From the NCBI GenBank assembly GCA_025141675.1, contig CP081161.1, positions 2,907,001 to 2,971,000 of the forward strand: a stretch of DNA of 64,000 bases. Direction: 5' to 3'. The DNA is from Rhodobacteraceae bacterium S2214 (GTDB taxonomy: Bacteria; Pseudomonadota; Alphaproteobacteria; Rhodobacterales; Rhodobacteraceae). The stretch's first letter is position 1, and every line of letters starts with the position of its first letter. Position numbers and translations under genes: made by a program. The notes under the pieces are model-generated. The model did not search any database. It had not been told where the DNA came from and saw only the letters and a program-made list of their open reading frames with translations. Below, piece after piece: positions 17,799-29,035 of this stretch.

Positions 17799-19181
17799 TT
17801 ACCCCTTCCCGATTGGGAAGCTGCTGACGTATTCTTCTGGCTTCGCAGGATCGAAGGTTTTGCCCATGATCGTATGCGATTTGTAGGTGATGTCCGGCGC
17901 GTCATAACCGAGGTCTTCCATCACTTTCTTACAGTCAGCGGCAAGGTAGACCTGTTCAGCCACGCCGCGGTAATCCACGTCGCCTTCGATATAACCCCAA
18001 CGTTTCATCTGCGTCAGGATCCAAACGCCCATGGAGTGCCATGGGAAAGGATCGAAATCGATCCTGTCGGGCACACGCTGCACCTCGCCCAAGCCGTCGG
18101 CGTAGGTTCCTGTCAGTACCTGCTCGATGACAGTCACCGGCTGGTTGAGGTAGTTGGTCGGGGCAATCGCCTCTGAGATTTCCTTGCGGTTTTCTGGCGC
18201 TGACGCATACTGCGTCGCGTCGATGATCGATTTCAAGAGCGCGCCATAGGTGTTCGGCAACTCTGTGGCAAAGGACAGGGGTGCAGCAAAGGCGCAGCAT
18301 GGGTGACCTTCCCAGATTTCTTTCGTAAGCAAGTGAAGGAAACCAATGCCCTCATAGACGGCACGCTGGTTGAACGGATCAGGCGACAGATAGCCGTCAA
18401 GGTTACCGGCACGCAGGTTTGCAACCATTTCTGGCGGTGGCACAACGCGGATTTGGATGTCGACATCTGGGTCCAGGCCAAACTCGGCCACGTAATACCG
18501 CAGTAGGAAGTTGTGCATCGAATACTCAAACGGCACGCCGAAGGTGAAGCCCTTCCACTGTTTCGGGTCACGCTTATCGAGGTGTTCGTTCGACAGCACG
18601 ATGGCTTGGCCGTTGATGTTTTCAACGGCTGGCATGATGTAAGGTTCCGCAACCGACCCCGCCCCAAGTGTCATCGCCAATGGCATAGGCGTCAGCATGT
18701 GCGAGGCGTCGTATTCCCCGTTCAGCGACTTGTCACGCGCCACAGCCCAGCCTGCGGTTTTGATCACCTGGGCGTTCAGGCCGTAGCGTTCATAAAACCC
18801 CAAGGGTTGGGCCATAATGATCGGCGTCGCACAGGTGATCGGCACAAAACCAATGTTCAGGTCGGTCTTTTCAGGCGGCCCAAGATTGTCGAGGATAGCG
18901 GCTTTCGCTTCGTTCAGTGGAAACACCGACGCCAGTGCCGCGGCCATCGTCGACCCACCCATCATGCCCATAAAGGACCGGCGCCCGATGTCGCTTTGTC
19001 CAAAGACTGACCGCACAATTGCGCTTTCGACTGCGCGCTCCAACATGCCTTCTGAGGTGGACAGATCAATGCTGTCCGCAGCCTCTTGTTTGGGTGCGCT
19101 ACAGGTGTGGCAGCCGCAATCGGCGGCGTGCCGCAGATCGGTTTCGGAAGAGAAGGGATTACCCAGTGATTTGACAGTCAT
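17799..19181 (-). CDS. Tat-exported nitrate/cyanate-binding protein (CmpA/NrtA family)
   Basis: The start is placed at the ATG giving MTVKSLGNPF (460 residues), preceded by GAGG. The N-terminus is unusual: 66 residues come before the twin-arginine signal GRRSFMGMMGG (about 66-76), and within them is a cysteine cluster DCGCHTC (C22, C24, C27). I recall similar CxC-containing extensions in other proteobacterial members of this family, so it may be a conserved feature. The mature part is a two-lobed NMT1/SsuA-like binding protein (LNIGFVPITCATPIIMA, GLNAQVIKTAGWA, GNLDGYLSPDPFNQRA). It is the first gene of the cyanate operon. The ligand is most likely cyanate; nitrate is possible. Confidence 0.9.
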   Translation of the reverse strand: MTVKSLGNPFSSETDLRHAADCGCHTCSAPKQEAADSIDLSTSEGMLERAVESAIVRSVFGQSDIGRRSFMGMMGGSTMAAALASVFPLNEAKAAILDNLGPPEKTDLNIGFVPITCATPIIMAQPLGFYERYGLNAQVIKTAGWAVARDKSLNGEYDASHMLTPMPLAMTLGAGSVAEPYIMPAVENINGQAIVLSNEHLDKRDPKQWKGFTFGVPFEYSMHNFLLRYYVAEFGLDPDVDIQIRVVPPPEMVANLRAGNLDGYLSPDPFNQRAVYEGIGFLHLLTKEIWEGHPCCAFAAPLSFATELPNTYGALLKSIIDATQYASAPENRKEISEAIAPTNYLNQPVTVIEQVLTGTYADGLGEVQRVPDRIDFDPFPWHSMGVWILTQMKRWGYIEGDVDYRGVAEQVYLAADCKKVMEDLGYDAPDITYKSHTIMGKTFDPAKPEEYVSSFPIGKG

Positions 19182-19251
19182 GTTGCAACCTCGCTGTTGA
19201 TTTTCTCCATGCTGGCAGCGGGGTATCGACAATTGAAGGCATTCGTTAAGA

Positions 19252-19275
19252 AATCAAAAAATGGATTTTTTGATT
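19252..19275. promoter_or_regulatory. A/T-rich perfect inverted repeat in the divergent control region
   Basis: AATCAAAAAAT-GG-ATTTTTTGATT: two perfect eleven-base arms with a two-base centre, about 70 bases before the binding-protein start. It could be a bent operator site, an mRNA hairpin, or an upstream element for the operon. It lies between the cyanate operon and the divergent activator gene. Confidence 0.5.
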
Positions 19276-19313
19276 AATTTCAAAGCAATAACAGAAGAAC
19301 AGCCCACGAATTA

Positions 19314-19346
19314 TTACGAAATTTCGTAAATTACGATATTTCGTAT
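19314..19346. promoter_or_regulatory. Two tandem 16-base palindromic operators
   Basis: TTACGAAATTTCGTAA at 19314-19329 is a perfect palindrome. TTACGATATTTCGTAT at 19331-19346 is a near-copy with 13 of 16 identical bases, centred 17 bases further on. They end 13 bases before the activator's GTG start. The repeated TTACGA-N4-TCGTA half-sites look like the binding site of a dimeric helix-turn-helix protein, most simply the adjacent activator, which could control both itself and the cyanate operon. Confidence 0.65.
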
Positions 19347-19359
19347 TGCTCATGGGCGC

Positions 19360-21237
19360 GTGCTTATCCTTCATCAAAGGATGCTTGATACCGATCTCCC
19401 TCACGATTCCTTTCTCGCCGGCGCAATTGGCCCTACGATCCTAATTCATCTTGGCCGGGATCAAATTTTGGCAGCGACTAAAGAGGCCGAAACACTTTTA
19501 GGGGATGATGCCCTAACAGGATCGCACTTCGCCCGCTTCGTTGCCGCAGGTATGGAGACCTTCGTCGTCTTTATCACAGAGGTTCAACACCGAGGGACAG
19601 CTTGGACCCGGCAGGTGACACTCCAAAATGCGGACCAATCGCCCCTGCAATGCGAGGTTACGGGGCGGGCTGTACATCACGACGGTCAGGACATGCTGCT
19701 TTTGCATGTGCTTGATCTTGAGACCCTTGAACAACACGCAGCTGAGGTTGAGGCCGGAAAAATCTACAACGGCGGCCTGATGGAATGGCAGCGCGCGCAA
19801 AGCTTCTTTGCAGATCTGGAACGCGAAAACCAATTGATCCTAAACGCCGCTGGCGAGGGGATTTACGGGGTTAATGCCGACGGTAAGACAACCTTTGTGA
19901 ACCGCGCAGCGCAGGAAATGCTTGGTTGGACAACCCAAGACCTTCTGGGCCACGATATCCACGCGAAAATTCACCATCACCACCTGAACGGCGAACAATA
20001 TCCGTCGCACGAATGTCCGATCTATCAATCTTTCCGGTATGAGCAGGTCAACCGGATCGAAGACGAAGTATTCTGGCGTAAGGATGGCAAACCGATCCGG
20101 GTCGAATATGTCTCCACCCCGATCTACGACGGGCCCAAATTGGTCGGTGCGGTGGTCATCTTTCGCGACATCACGGAACGCTGGGAAAACGAACGCAAAC
20201 TGCGGGACGCAATGGATCAAGTTGCCGCGTTGCATCATCAGTTGGAAGAGGAAAACGCCTACCTACAGGAAGCGATCAGTATCGAGCGGGCACATCACGA
20301 CATTATCGGGCGCTCGGATGCGATTCAGGAGGTCATCAGGCAGATCGAACTTGTAGGTCCAACCGATACAAGCGTCTTGATCCGTGGCGAGAACGGTGTC
20401 GGAAAATCCCTTGTGGCGTCAGCTGTCCATGACGAAAGCAGCCGTAAACGCCGCCCTATGATCCACTTCAAGGCTGGAGCCGTAAGCCCTGAGAAAATTG
20501 AAAGTGAGTTGTTCGGCCAAGTCCGTGGTGCCTTTGCCGGTGCGCTCAAGGATCGGCCTGGAAAGTTGGAATTGGCACATGGCGGCACCTTGTTCATTGA
20601 TGAGGTTGCGGACATTCCCATCGAATTACAGGGCCACTTACTTGATGCATTGCAGAACAGAGTGGTGACACGATTGGGCGATGATCGCAGCCGCAGCCTA
20701 GATCTACGTGTGATCGCCTCGACCAACCGCAACATTGACCGCGAAGTACAGGCAGGACGTTTGCGTCAGGACCTCATGCTGCACCTTGGAGTTTTTCCTA
20801 TTTTGTGTCCTTCTTTACGGGACAGGCCGGAGGACGTCCCGATCCTGACCGCCCATCTGCTGCGCATCGCCTGCAAGCGGCTCGGTCGAAAGGTCCCTGT
20901 CGTCACCGAAGGGGCGATGCGAAAGCTGCAAGACTACCACTGGCCCGGCAACGTGCGCGAACTGGCAAACGTCATCGAACGCGGTGCCATCGTGTCGCAA
21001 TCCGACAAGTTACAAGTTGAGATTCAGAGCCAGGTTGTACCGGGATCCGCGCCGACGTCTGCCTTGCTCACGGAAGCGGATGTAGAGCAAATCCGTCGAG
21101 CAAATATCATCGCCTGCATGAAAGAAGCTGATGGAAAGGTTTCCGGAACAAAGGGGGCGGCCGCACTGCTCGGTATCAAGCCGACAACACTCTATTCAAG
21201 GCTAAAAAAGCTGGGATTGAATGAAAATGACTGGTGA
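19360..21237 (+). CDS. PAS/AAA+/Fis-type transcriptional activator with altered GAFTGA motif
   Basis: A 625-residue NtrC/FhlA-like protein divergent from the cyanate operon. An N-terminal sensor region (1-150) precedes a PAS domain (about 155-275, ending VVIFRDITERW), a coiled coil (280-310), the AAA+ domain and a Fis-type helix-turn-helix (about 595-622). Walker A is GENGVGKS (343-350) and Walker B LFIDEV (411-416). The sigma-54 contact motif GAFTGA reads GAFAGA (390-395), and the second arginine finger of the PspF pattern is His475 (R469 is kept). Rhodobacter NtrC also lacks a normal GAFTGA and works with the housekeeping sigma factor, so that is likely here. Probable role: cyanate- or nitrogen-responsive regulator. 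Start GTG; an in-frame ATG lies 21 bases on. Confidence 0.85.
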   Translation: MLILHQRMLDTDLPHDSFLAGAIGPTILIHLGRDQILAATKEAETLLGDDALTGSHFARFVAAGMETFVVFITEVQHRGTAWTRQVTLQNADQSPLQCEVTGRAVHHDGQDMLLLHVLDLETLEQHAAEVEAGKIYNGGLMEWQRAQSFFADLERENQLILNAAGEGIYGVNADGKTTFVNRAAQEMLGWTTQDLLGHDIHAKIHHHHLNGEQYPSHECPIYQSFRYEQVNRIEDEVFWRKDGKPIRVEYVSTPIYDGPKLVGAVVIFRDITERWENERKLRDAMDQVAALHHQLEEENAYLQEAISIERAHHDIIGRSDAIQEVIRQIELVGPTDTSVLIRGENGVGKSLVASAVHDESSRKRRPMIHFKAGAVSPEKIESELFGQVRGAFAGALKDRPGKLELAHGGTLFIDEVADIPIELQGHLLDALQNRVVTRLGDDRSRSLDLRVIASTNRNIDREVQAGRLRQDLMLHLGVFPILCPSLRDRPEDVPILTAHLLRIACKRLGRKVPVVTEGAMRKLQDYHWPGNVRELANVIERGAIVSQSDKLQVEIQSQVVPGSAPTSALLTEADVEQIRRANIIACMKEADGKVSGTKGAAALLGIKPTTLYSRLKKLGLNENDW

Positions 21238-21697
21238 ATAATTGACGTGTGCAGAAAGTCACGAAGACCGCCAAAGCCTACATCGGATCGCATGAATAAA
21301 CGCCAAGCAGCTTATCCGGAAGGCTGTGGGCGGACCCTTCGTAAAGGCTAAGATTACCTGCGATGACTGCGCCCAGCGGGATTTCAATGCCAGGCGCAAT
21401 GGTTGGTATTGAATAGTGGTTCTGGGGCTGCAGTGGACTGATCTGCAAAAGGAGGGCCGAAGCAAGATCCCTACGCGGCAATGCATTGGCGCTTTGTCCA
21501 CCGGATCGTTGGCCGGATCAGTTTGCGTTGAAAATACGTTCTTTGTTCTTATTGATACCACTTTTGCGAATGACTGGTCTGGCGACAGATGATGTAGTGC
21601 AGAGCAAAACGTGCCGCGTGTGTAAACGAACGCTGCATCTGCGAAATACGAAAATGAAGGTCGGGAAAGTCCGCACAGCTCACATTCAATCTCTCAA
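21238..21697. other. Gene-poor stretch between the activator and the atp operon
   Basis: No supported gene in about 460 bases. Short frames on both strands have unlikely composition and no ribosome-binding site. Nothing recognisable as RNA or mobile element was seen; it may contain the activator's transcription end and degenerate intergenic repeats. Confidence 0.5.
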
Positions 21698-21726
21698 CGA
21701 AAAAGGCCCCGCGTCGCCGCGAGGCC
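21698..21726 (-). terminator. Rho-independent terminator of the atp operon
   Basis: Read on the minus strand, GGCCTCGCG pairs with CGCGGGGCC (one G-U pair) across a four-base loop and is followed by TTTTT, 27 bases after the atpC stop. Confidence 0.8.
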
Positions 21727-21752
21727 TTTCTTAATTCAAATAACCGCAGGTC

Positions 21753-22178
21753 TTAGTTGCTAGCTGTCAGGCCGATGTGGCCCCCGATGGCAACCATGTC
21801 TGAGATTAGCTTGGCCGCGTCATCGACTGGGCCTGGCTCGTTTTTGAAGGTCTCTTGCGCAGTTGCGTAGGCTTCTTTCGCCTCTGCCACCATGCCGTCG
21901 AACATCTCTTGCGTGACCTCTGCTTTTGGCAAAGCACGCTCTGCCAAAACCGATACGCCTGTTGGCGTAATCTCTGCGAAGCCACCGACCACGATGTAGT
22001 CGTCAACGCCACCGCTGTGCGTCACGGACAGCACGCCGGGGCGCAGTGTCGTGATGGTCGGTGCGTGGTCAGCCATCGCCGTCATGTCGCCATCAGCACC
22101 CGGGATTTGCACCGCGGATGCTTCGATGGACGCCAAACGACGCTCAGGCGAGACAAGATCGAATTGTAGGTTTGCCAT
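21753..22178 (-). CDS. atpC: F1 ATP synthase epsilon subunit
   Basis: Central-stalk subunit that couples rotation and inhibits ATP hydrolysis. It is 141 residues: an N-terminal beta sandwich ([39 protein letters not shown] at about 65) followed by a helical C-terminal region. It ends with a short helical tail ([18 protein letters not shown]). Last gene of atpHAGDC, 25 bases after atpD. Confidence 0.97.
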   Translation of the reverse strand: MANLQFDLVSPERRLASIEASAVQIPGADGDMTAMADHAPTITTLRPGVLSVTHSGGVDDYIVVGGFAEITPTGVSVLAERALPKAEVTQEMFDGMVAEAKEAYATAQETFKNEPGPVDDAAKLISDMVAIGGHIGLTASN

Positions 22179-22203
22179 TATCTAGGCCTCCTTTTGCTTC
22201 GAC

Positions 22204-23646
<1,443 letters not shown>

Positions 23647-24519
23647 TTAAAGCGCTTCCGCGCCCGAAATGATTTCAATCAGCTCGTTGGTGATCACAGC
23701 CTGACGCGAGCGGTTGAACTCGATTGTCAGTGCGTCGATCATTTCACCAGCGTTGCGGGTCGCGTTGTCCATTGCTGACATCCGAGCACCCTGCTCGGAC
23801 GCACCATTTTCCAACAGCGCCGCGAAGATTTGTGTAGCCACACCACGTGGAAGCAAGTCAGCCAAGATGGCATCCTCGGACGGTTCGTAGTCGTACAAGG
23901 TCGCGTCACCGCTCTCGTCTGCTTCGAACTGTGCGGGAATAACCTGCAAAGCCGTTGGGTGCTGCGTCACAACGTTTTCGAAGCGTGCGAAGAAAATCGT
24001 CGCCACATCGAATTCGCCGCCGTCGAAACGGGACAGCACGTCTTTGGCAATGCTTTGCGCGTCGCCGTAACCCACGCGTTTCACTTCTGTCAGGTCAACG
24101 TGACCCACAAAGTGATCGCCCAGATCGCGTTTGATCGCATCGCGGCCTTTTTTACCAACGGTCAAGATTTTGACTGTTTTGCCTTCAGCAAGCAATTTGG
24201 ATGCATGCGTACGGGCCAATTTAGCGATGTTGCCGTTAAAGCCGCCGCACAGACCACGTTCCGCTGTCATAACAACAAGCAAATGAACTTGATCTGAACC
24301 GGTGCCGGACAACAGCTTTGGCGCGGACGGGGAACCCGCTGCGCCAGACGCCAGCCCTGCCATCACAGCGTTGAAACGCTCTGTGTAGGGGCGTGATGCC
24401 TCAGCTGCGTCTTGGGCGCGGCGCAATTTTGCTGCCGCGACCAATTGCATCGCTTTGGTGATCTTGCGGGTCGATTTGACCGACGCGATCCTGTTTTTAA
24501 GGTCCTTGAGATTAGGCAA
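23647..24519 (-). CDS. atpG: F1 ATP synthase gamma subunit
   Basis: The rotor shaft, 290 residues. It has the long N-terminal helix ([22 protein letters not shown]), the Rossmann-like middle with [11 protein letters not shown] (about 90-100), and the C-terminal helix ending [19 protein letters not shown] then [17 protein letters not shown]. Placed between atpA (26 bases) and atpD (18 bases) in the standard order. Confidence 0.98.
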   Translation of the reverse strand: MPNLKDLKNRIASVKSTRKITKAMQLVAAAKLRRAQDAAEASRPYTERFNAVMAGLASGAAGSPSAPKLLSGTGSDQVHLLVVMTAERGLCGGFNGNIAKLARTHASKLLAEGKTVKILTVGKKGRDAIKRDLGDHFVGHVDLTEVKRVGYGDAQSIAKDVLSRFDGGEFDVATIFFARFENVVTQHPTALQVIPAQFEADESGDATLYDYEPSEDAILADLLPRGVATQIFAALLENGASEQGARMSAMDNATRNAGEMIDALTIEFNRSRQAVITNELIEIISGAEAL

Positions 24520-24545
24520 ACCTAGTTCTCCTTATCCTAAGACGA

Positions 24546-26081
24546 TTAAGCGAAGTCTTTTGCGAATGCATCCAAAGCAGCTTTCACTTTGTCAGCCAGT
24601 TCACCCTTAACCTTACGGTCATTCTCGGTGATGTCAGCCAAAAGATCAGCATTATTTGCGCGCAGGTGCTTGAGCATTTCTGCCTCAAAACGACCTACTT
24701 CTTTGACGTCGACGTTATCGAGGTAGCCGTTTGTACCCGCATAGATGACACAGACGATTTCTGCGTTTGTCAGTGGGGAATACTGTGGCTGCTTCATGAT
24801 CTCAGTCAAACGCGCACCACGTGCCAGCAACTGCTGAGTGGCCGCATCCAGATCGGAACCGAACTGCGCAAACGCAGCCATTTCACGATACTGAGCCAAA
24901 GAAAGCTTAACCGGACCAGCAACAGACGCCATCGCCTTTGTTTGGGCAGAAGACCCAACACGGGAAACGGACAGACCTGTGTTCACAGCTGGACGGATAC
25001 CTTGGTAGAACAATTCTGTTTCCAAGAAGATCTGACCGTCGGTGATGGAAATCACGTTAGTCGGAATAAACGCAGAAACGTCGCCACCTTGGGTTTCAAT
25101 GATCGGCAGCGCCGTCAAAGAACCAGATCCGTTGTCTTCGTTCAGTTTACATGAACGCTCAAGCAGACGGGAGTGAAGGTAGAAAACGTCACCTGGGTAA
25201 GCTTCACGGCCTGGTGGGCGACGCAGAAGCAAGGACATCTGACGGTAAGACACAGCTTGCTTGGAAAGGTCATCATAGATGATCAGCGCGTGACGGCCAG
25301 CATCGCGGAAATGCTCTGCCATGGCTGTCGCAGCGTATGGTGCAAGGAACTGCATCGGTGCTGGGTCAGACGCTGTCGCCGCAACAACGATTGAATACTC
25401 AATCGCGCCGGACTCTTCGAGCTTCTTAACCAACTGCGCAACTGTGGAGCGTTTCTGGCCGATAGCTACGTAGATACAGTACAGCTTGCCAGAATCGTCG
25501 GCAGCTGCGTCGTTGTATGATTTTTGGTTCAGGATCGTGTCGAGCGCGATCGCTGTTTTACCTGTCTGACGGTCACCAATGATCAATTCGCGCTGACCAC
25601 GGCCAACTGGGATCATGGAGTCAACGGACTTCAGGCCAGTCGCCATTGGTTCGTGAACAGATTTACGTGGAATAATGCCCGGCGCCTTAGAATCAGCAAT
25701 CGCACGCTTTGTTGTCGCGATTGGACCTTTGCCGTCCAGCGGGTTGCCAAGGCCGTCAACAACGCGACCAAGCAGTTCGTCACCAACAGGAACATCCACA
25801 ATCGCGTTTGTACGCTTAACTGTGTCGCCTTCTTTAATGTCGCGGTCAGAACCGAAGATAACAACACCAACGTTGTCAGCTTCTAGGTTCAAGGCCATTC
25901 CGCGGATACCACCGGGGAATTCGACCATTTCACCAGCCTGCACATTGTCGAGGCCGTAGATACGCGCAATACCGTCACCAACTGACAGTACGCGGCCCAC
26001 TTCGGCCACTTCGGCTTCCTGACCGAAGTTTTTGATCTGGTCCTTAAGGATCGCAGAAATTTCAGACGCTTGGATCGCCAT
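24546..26081 (-). CDS. atpA: F1 ATP synthase alpha subunit
   Basis: Regulatory nucleotide-binding subunit, 511 residues. The P-loop is GDRQTGKT (about 170-177), with [20 protein letters not shown], the Walker B region [12 protein letters not shown], and the nucleotide-site motif [11 protein letters not shown]. The N-terminal delta-binding helix ([17 protein letters not shown]) is present. It follows atpH by one base, typical of alphaproteobacterial F1 operons, where Fo genes lie elsewhere. Confidence 0.99.
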   Translation of the reverse strand: MAIQASEISAILKDQIKNFGQEAEVAEVGRVLSVGDGIARIYGLDNVQAGEMVEFPGGIRGMALNLEADNVGVVIFGSDRDIKEGDTVKRTNAIVDVPVGDELLGRVVDGLGNPLDGKGPIATTKRAIADSKAPGIIPRKSVHEPMATGLKSVDSMIPVGRGQRELIIGDRQTGKTAIALDTILNQKSYNDAAADDSGKLYCIYVAIGQKRSTVAQLVKKLEESGAIEYSIVVAATASDPAPMQFLAPYAATAMAEHFRDAGRHALIIYDDLSKQAVSYRQMSLLLRRPPGREAYPGDVFYLHSRLLERSCKLNEDNGSGSLTALPIIETQGGDVSAFIPTNVISITDGQIFLETELFYQGIRPAVNTGLSVSRVGSSAQTKAMASVAGPVKLSLAQYREMAAFAQFGSDLDAATQQLLARGARLTEIMKQPQYSPLTNAEIVCVIYAGTNGYLDNVDVKEVGRFEAEMLKHLRANNADLLADITENDRKVKGELADKVKAALDAFAKDFA

Positions 26082-26082
26082 A

Positions 26083-26649
26083 TTATCCGACCTCTTTCAT
26101 AGTGTTCTGGAGTGCGCTGAGCTTCGATTTGATCGACGTGTCGATCATTTTCGAGCCCACTTTAACAATAAGACCGCCGATGATTGATTCATCCACGGTC
26201 TCTTGAATGGTGACGGCTTTGCCGACTTGTGCTTTCAAAGTCTTCGAAAGCTTGTCCATCTGGGCCTTTGTCAAAGCTTTGGCTGTTGTGACTTCAGCAG
26301 TCACCTCGCCACGCTCTTCGGCCAAACGGTCGCGCAAGACAGTCGTCAACTGTGGCAACACAAAAAGACGCCGCTTGGACGCCAGAAGTGAAAGCACGTT
26401 GCTTGTTGTCTTGGACAATTTCATTTTCGTAGCAATCGCTGCGATTGCCGTTTCTTGCTCTTCCCGGCTGTAAAGCGGGGATGTCAGCAATGTACGGAAA
26501 TCTGCGCTGTCGGCTAATGCGCCGTCCAGTGCTGCCACGTCGGTTTCCAGCGCCTTGAGCGCCTTACCCTCTTTTGCGAGGTCAAACACAGCCGTCGCAT
26601 AACGCGCGGCGATGCCTGTGGAGATACCAGCTGTTTCGGACACGTCCAC
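26083..26649 (-). CDS. atpH: F1 ATP synthase delta subunit
   Basis: Stator subunit joining the F1 head to the b stalk, 188 residues. The N-terminal six-helix domain begins [20 protein letters not shown]. The conserved C-terminal region reads [19 protein letters not shown] followed by the beta strands around [24 protein letters not shown]. First gene of the operon. The promoter must lie in the gene-free stretch upstream. Confidence 0.97.
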   Translation of the reverse strand: MDVSETAGISTGIAARYATAVFDLAKEGKALKALETDVAALDGALADSADFRTLLTSPLYSREEQETAIAAIATKMKLSKTTSNVLSLLASKRRLFVLPQLTTVLRDRLAEERGEVTAEVTTAKALTKAQMDKLSKTLKAQVGKAVTIQETVDESIIGGLIVKVGSKMIDTSIKSKLSALQNTMKEVG

Positions 26650-27228
26650 CCTTCCGATGTCTGTCGCCTACACTATTAACCGCTTCTTCACGGCCGCCAG
26701 ATAGGCATCTTGTTGGGCCCCCAATAACCGGCGGCTTCAAAATCTCGTGCGATGTAGCAGAGGTCATATGTTGTCGCAAGCACGCGTCGCGACAAAATCG
26801 TAATCTCGCGTCGCTCCTATATTCTTTGGGCACAGTTTACCCATATTCTACGCAACTTGGGCAAATTGACGCAGCGAAAGGCTGCTTGCCCTCGAAAACC
26901 CTTCGCAAACGGCACATTCATGCTTTTAAGCGACTCAGCCCGTCCAGTCACGCCCCGCATGCAAATCTATGGAATCGCCTCGGTGCATCAAACGAACGCA
27001 AAGCTGGCCGATTCGTCCCACACGCCCTTAACCGCCCAATGATCCGGCACACGGCCTAAACCACCCGCAAAATATCCGCAGATTTACTCTGCTCAGGCAA
27101 ATCAAACCATTAGACCAATTTACGCCATATCATCGTTCCGATAACGGCGCATTTCTTGCCAACATTCGTTGATTTTACAACGTAAAGTAGGTGATAGTAG
27201 CGGCGTTACTCCCAGAGGGCTTATTTGT
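26650..27228. other. Gene-free stretch upstream of the atp operon, with a bulged hairpin
   Basis: About 580 bases with no supported gene, between divergent atpH and an orphan gene, so both promoters must lie here. There is an inverted repeat TTGTCGC-N11-GCGACAA (26771-26795), a possible operator about 120 bases before atpH. A bulged hairpin lies at 26859-26891: GGGCAA/TTGCCC outer stem, GCAGC/GCTGC inner stem, GAAAG loop and six-base bulge. Either could control F1 expression; no -35/-10 pair is clear. Confidence 0.45.
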
Positions 27229-28221
27229 ATGCGTATTTCGAAAAGAGAATTTGATTCACTTGCGAGCTTTGTCAGGAAGAAGTCTAACGAAGAGGTCGGT
27301 CCGGCCATGCGCTATGCCATTTCAGGCATCGACCCTCGGAAATCGAACCGTGATCTCCAATCTCTTGGCGCTGAAAGGCTAACAGAGCTTATCCAGATTT
27401 TACCATCAGGACGCGGCACAAGTTTTAGTTCGCCGCTTTTGACAAAGCTGAAAAAGAAGGCACGACAGTCCTTGGCCGGTCTACGTGTGCCGCACCTTGA
27501 TCCAGAATCATGGCCGCAAATCTACCGGATGCAGATGCGCCTTAATAATAGTCGCGCCGGCCTACGGGATTTTGGCATGGGGCAGATCGGCAAAATGCAC
27601 CCCAAAGGCAAATCCCTATCCAAACCGCTGCGTATTACATCGGTATGGGACACATCAGAAGCCGGCGATCTTGTGATTATGGGGCCTTGGGCTGACATCG
27701 CTAAAATGCTGTCCACCAGTAGCGGAACCTTCCGTGCCAAATTTGACGACATGTACGACGGTGATGTGAATGTCGAATTTGACCGCAAGTATGGCCCGCC
27801 AAAAGGTGAATCCCCTGACTGGTTCGAAAAAATTAGTGCGATGCCGCTGTACGTCACGATGGCTGAAGGCGCGCAATACACAAAGACAGAATCTGAAGGA
27901 CACGTTGTTCTCAACGCCCCCGGCGAAATCGTCGATCTGGTGGGTAGTAAAGTGACAGCTATCGCAGGGGCAGTTGCACCAGAAAGCCTTGGTGACAAAA
28001 CATTGGACATTATCAATGAAATCAAAGGCGCCATGGAAGATCACGTTATTCCAGCGGTTCAATCGGGAATGGAACAGCATGCCATGGTGAAGGAAGAAAA
28101 GCTGAACAAAACGCTTTGCACCGTCACTGTCGGTATTACGCCGGCAGGCAAGAACTACGCTGTTGGCCAACAATCCATGACAGCCGCTGAAATCCTTCAG
28201 CTCGCGCGTAAACTACGGTAA
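27229..28221 (+). CDS. Hypothetical protein, unrecognised
   Basis: A 330-residue protein from an ATG with AGAGGG ten bases upstream; the open frame extends 60 bases further but without support. No family, signal peptide or membrane helix is recognised. The N-terminal third is basic and helical ([19 protein letters not shown]). The middle has several Trp and Pro ([23 protein letters not shown]). The C-terminal part has a Gly/Ala/Val stretch ([19 protein letters not shown]), an amphipathic helix and a final basic end. The first part of the gene is richer in A+T than neighbours. The stop overlaps the convergent methyltransferase gene by nine bases. Confidence 0.75.
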   Translation: MRISKREFDSLASFVRKKSNEEVGPAMRYAISGIDPRKSNRDLQSLGAERLTELIQILPSGRGTSFSSPLLTKLKKKARQSLAGLRVPHLDPESWPQIYRMQMRLNNSRAGLRDFGMGQIGKMHPKGKSLSKPLRITSVWDTSEAGDLVIMGPWADIAKMLSTSSGTFRAKFDDMYDGDVNVEFDRKYGPPKGESPDWFEKISAMPLYVTMAEGAQYTKTESEGHVVLNAPGEIVDLVGSKVTAIAGAVAPESLGDKTLDIINEIKGAMEDHVIPAVQSGMEQHAMVKEEKLNKTLCTVTVGITPAGKNYAVGQQSMTAAEILQLARKLR

Positions 28222-28974
28222 GTCGCGACCGCTTACCGCTTCGGGTGCTGGTTTTGCGATCCCTTCCAGCGCCTTGAGCGGCCGACGCACCGCTTCTGTT
28301 AATCCCGGACGTGTTGGGGCGGCCATCTGCTTTGACACCTCTACGATCAACACGCCGCCTGTTGCGATAGGCATGTGGTGACCTATCTTTTCCAACGGAC
28401 CTGCAAATTTGCGCCAGACCCGTTTTCCGGATGGCGGTTGGTACAATGCAGACTGTGATCGTTCCGTTACGAAACGATGCTTACGCAATTGCGATTCCAG
28501 CTGCCCCATCGAATAGGGTCGCCCGTAGCCAAACGGCGTATTGTCGGATCGTGACCAAATTCCGGCCCTGTTCGGCACCACAAAGACGGCTTTCCCGCCG
28601 GGACCAAGCACGCGCCAGCATTCGTCTAGCAATGCAGTGGGATTCTCTGATGTCTCTAGCCCATGCATCAATACTAGCTTGTCGACGACACCTGTTTCAA
28701 TCGGCCAAAGCGTGTCGTGACAAAGGACAGACACATTCGGTTGCCCTGCAGGCCATGGCATCACACCTTGCGGACCAGGCATCAAGCCAATCACCCGTCG
28801 TGCGTCTGCCAGAAATGGCCGCAGCAACGGGACCGCGAAACCAAATCCGGCAACGGTTTGGCCTTTTACGTTCGGCCACCAACTGACCAATTCATCTCGG
28901 ATCACCTTCTGGGCGCCCCGACCGAGCGCGCTGCGGTAGTAGAAGTTTCGCAGATCAAGAACGTCGAGATGCAT
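28213..28974 (-). CDS. Class I SAM-dependent methyltransferase
   Basis: A 253-residue protein of the methyltransferase type 11 fold, in a version common upstream of glyoxalase II in Rhodobacteraceae. The SAM-binding Gly-rich motif is degenerate ([14 protein letters not shown], about 41-54). Later motifs are clearer: [16 protein letters not shown] (about 97-112) and [22 protein letters not shown] (about 114-136). The substrate is unknown. It is divergent from gloB with 61 bases between starts. The C-terminal tail is Pro/Ala-rich and probably disordered. Confidence 0.8.
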   Translation of the reverse strand: MHLDVLDLRNFYYRSALGRGAQKVIRDELVSWWPNVKGQTVAGFGFAVPLLRPFLADARRVIGLMPGPQGVMPWPAGQPNVSVLCHDTLWPIETGVVDKLVLMHGLETSENPTALLDECWRVLGPGGKAVFVVPNRAGIWSRSDNTPFGYGRPYSMGQLESQLRKHRFVTERSQSALYQPPSGKRVWRKFAGPLEKIGHHMPIATGGVLIVEVSKQMAAPTRPGLTEAVRRPLKALEGIAKPAPEAVSGRDLP

Positions 28975-29035
28975 TGCAGGGGCCAGTGGTTTGGGTCAGT
29001 CTAACTATACAATAGCCACGAAAGCACAATTGACC

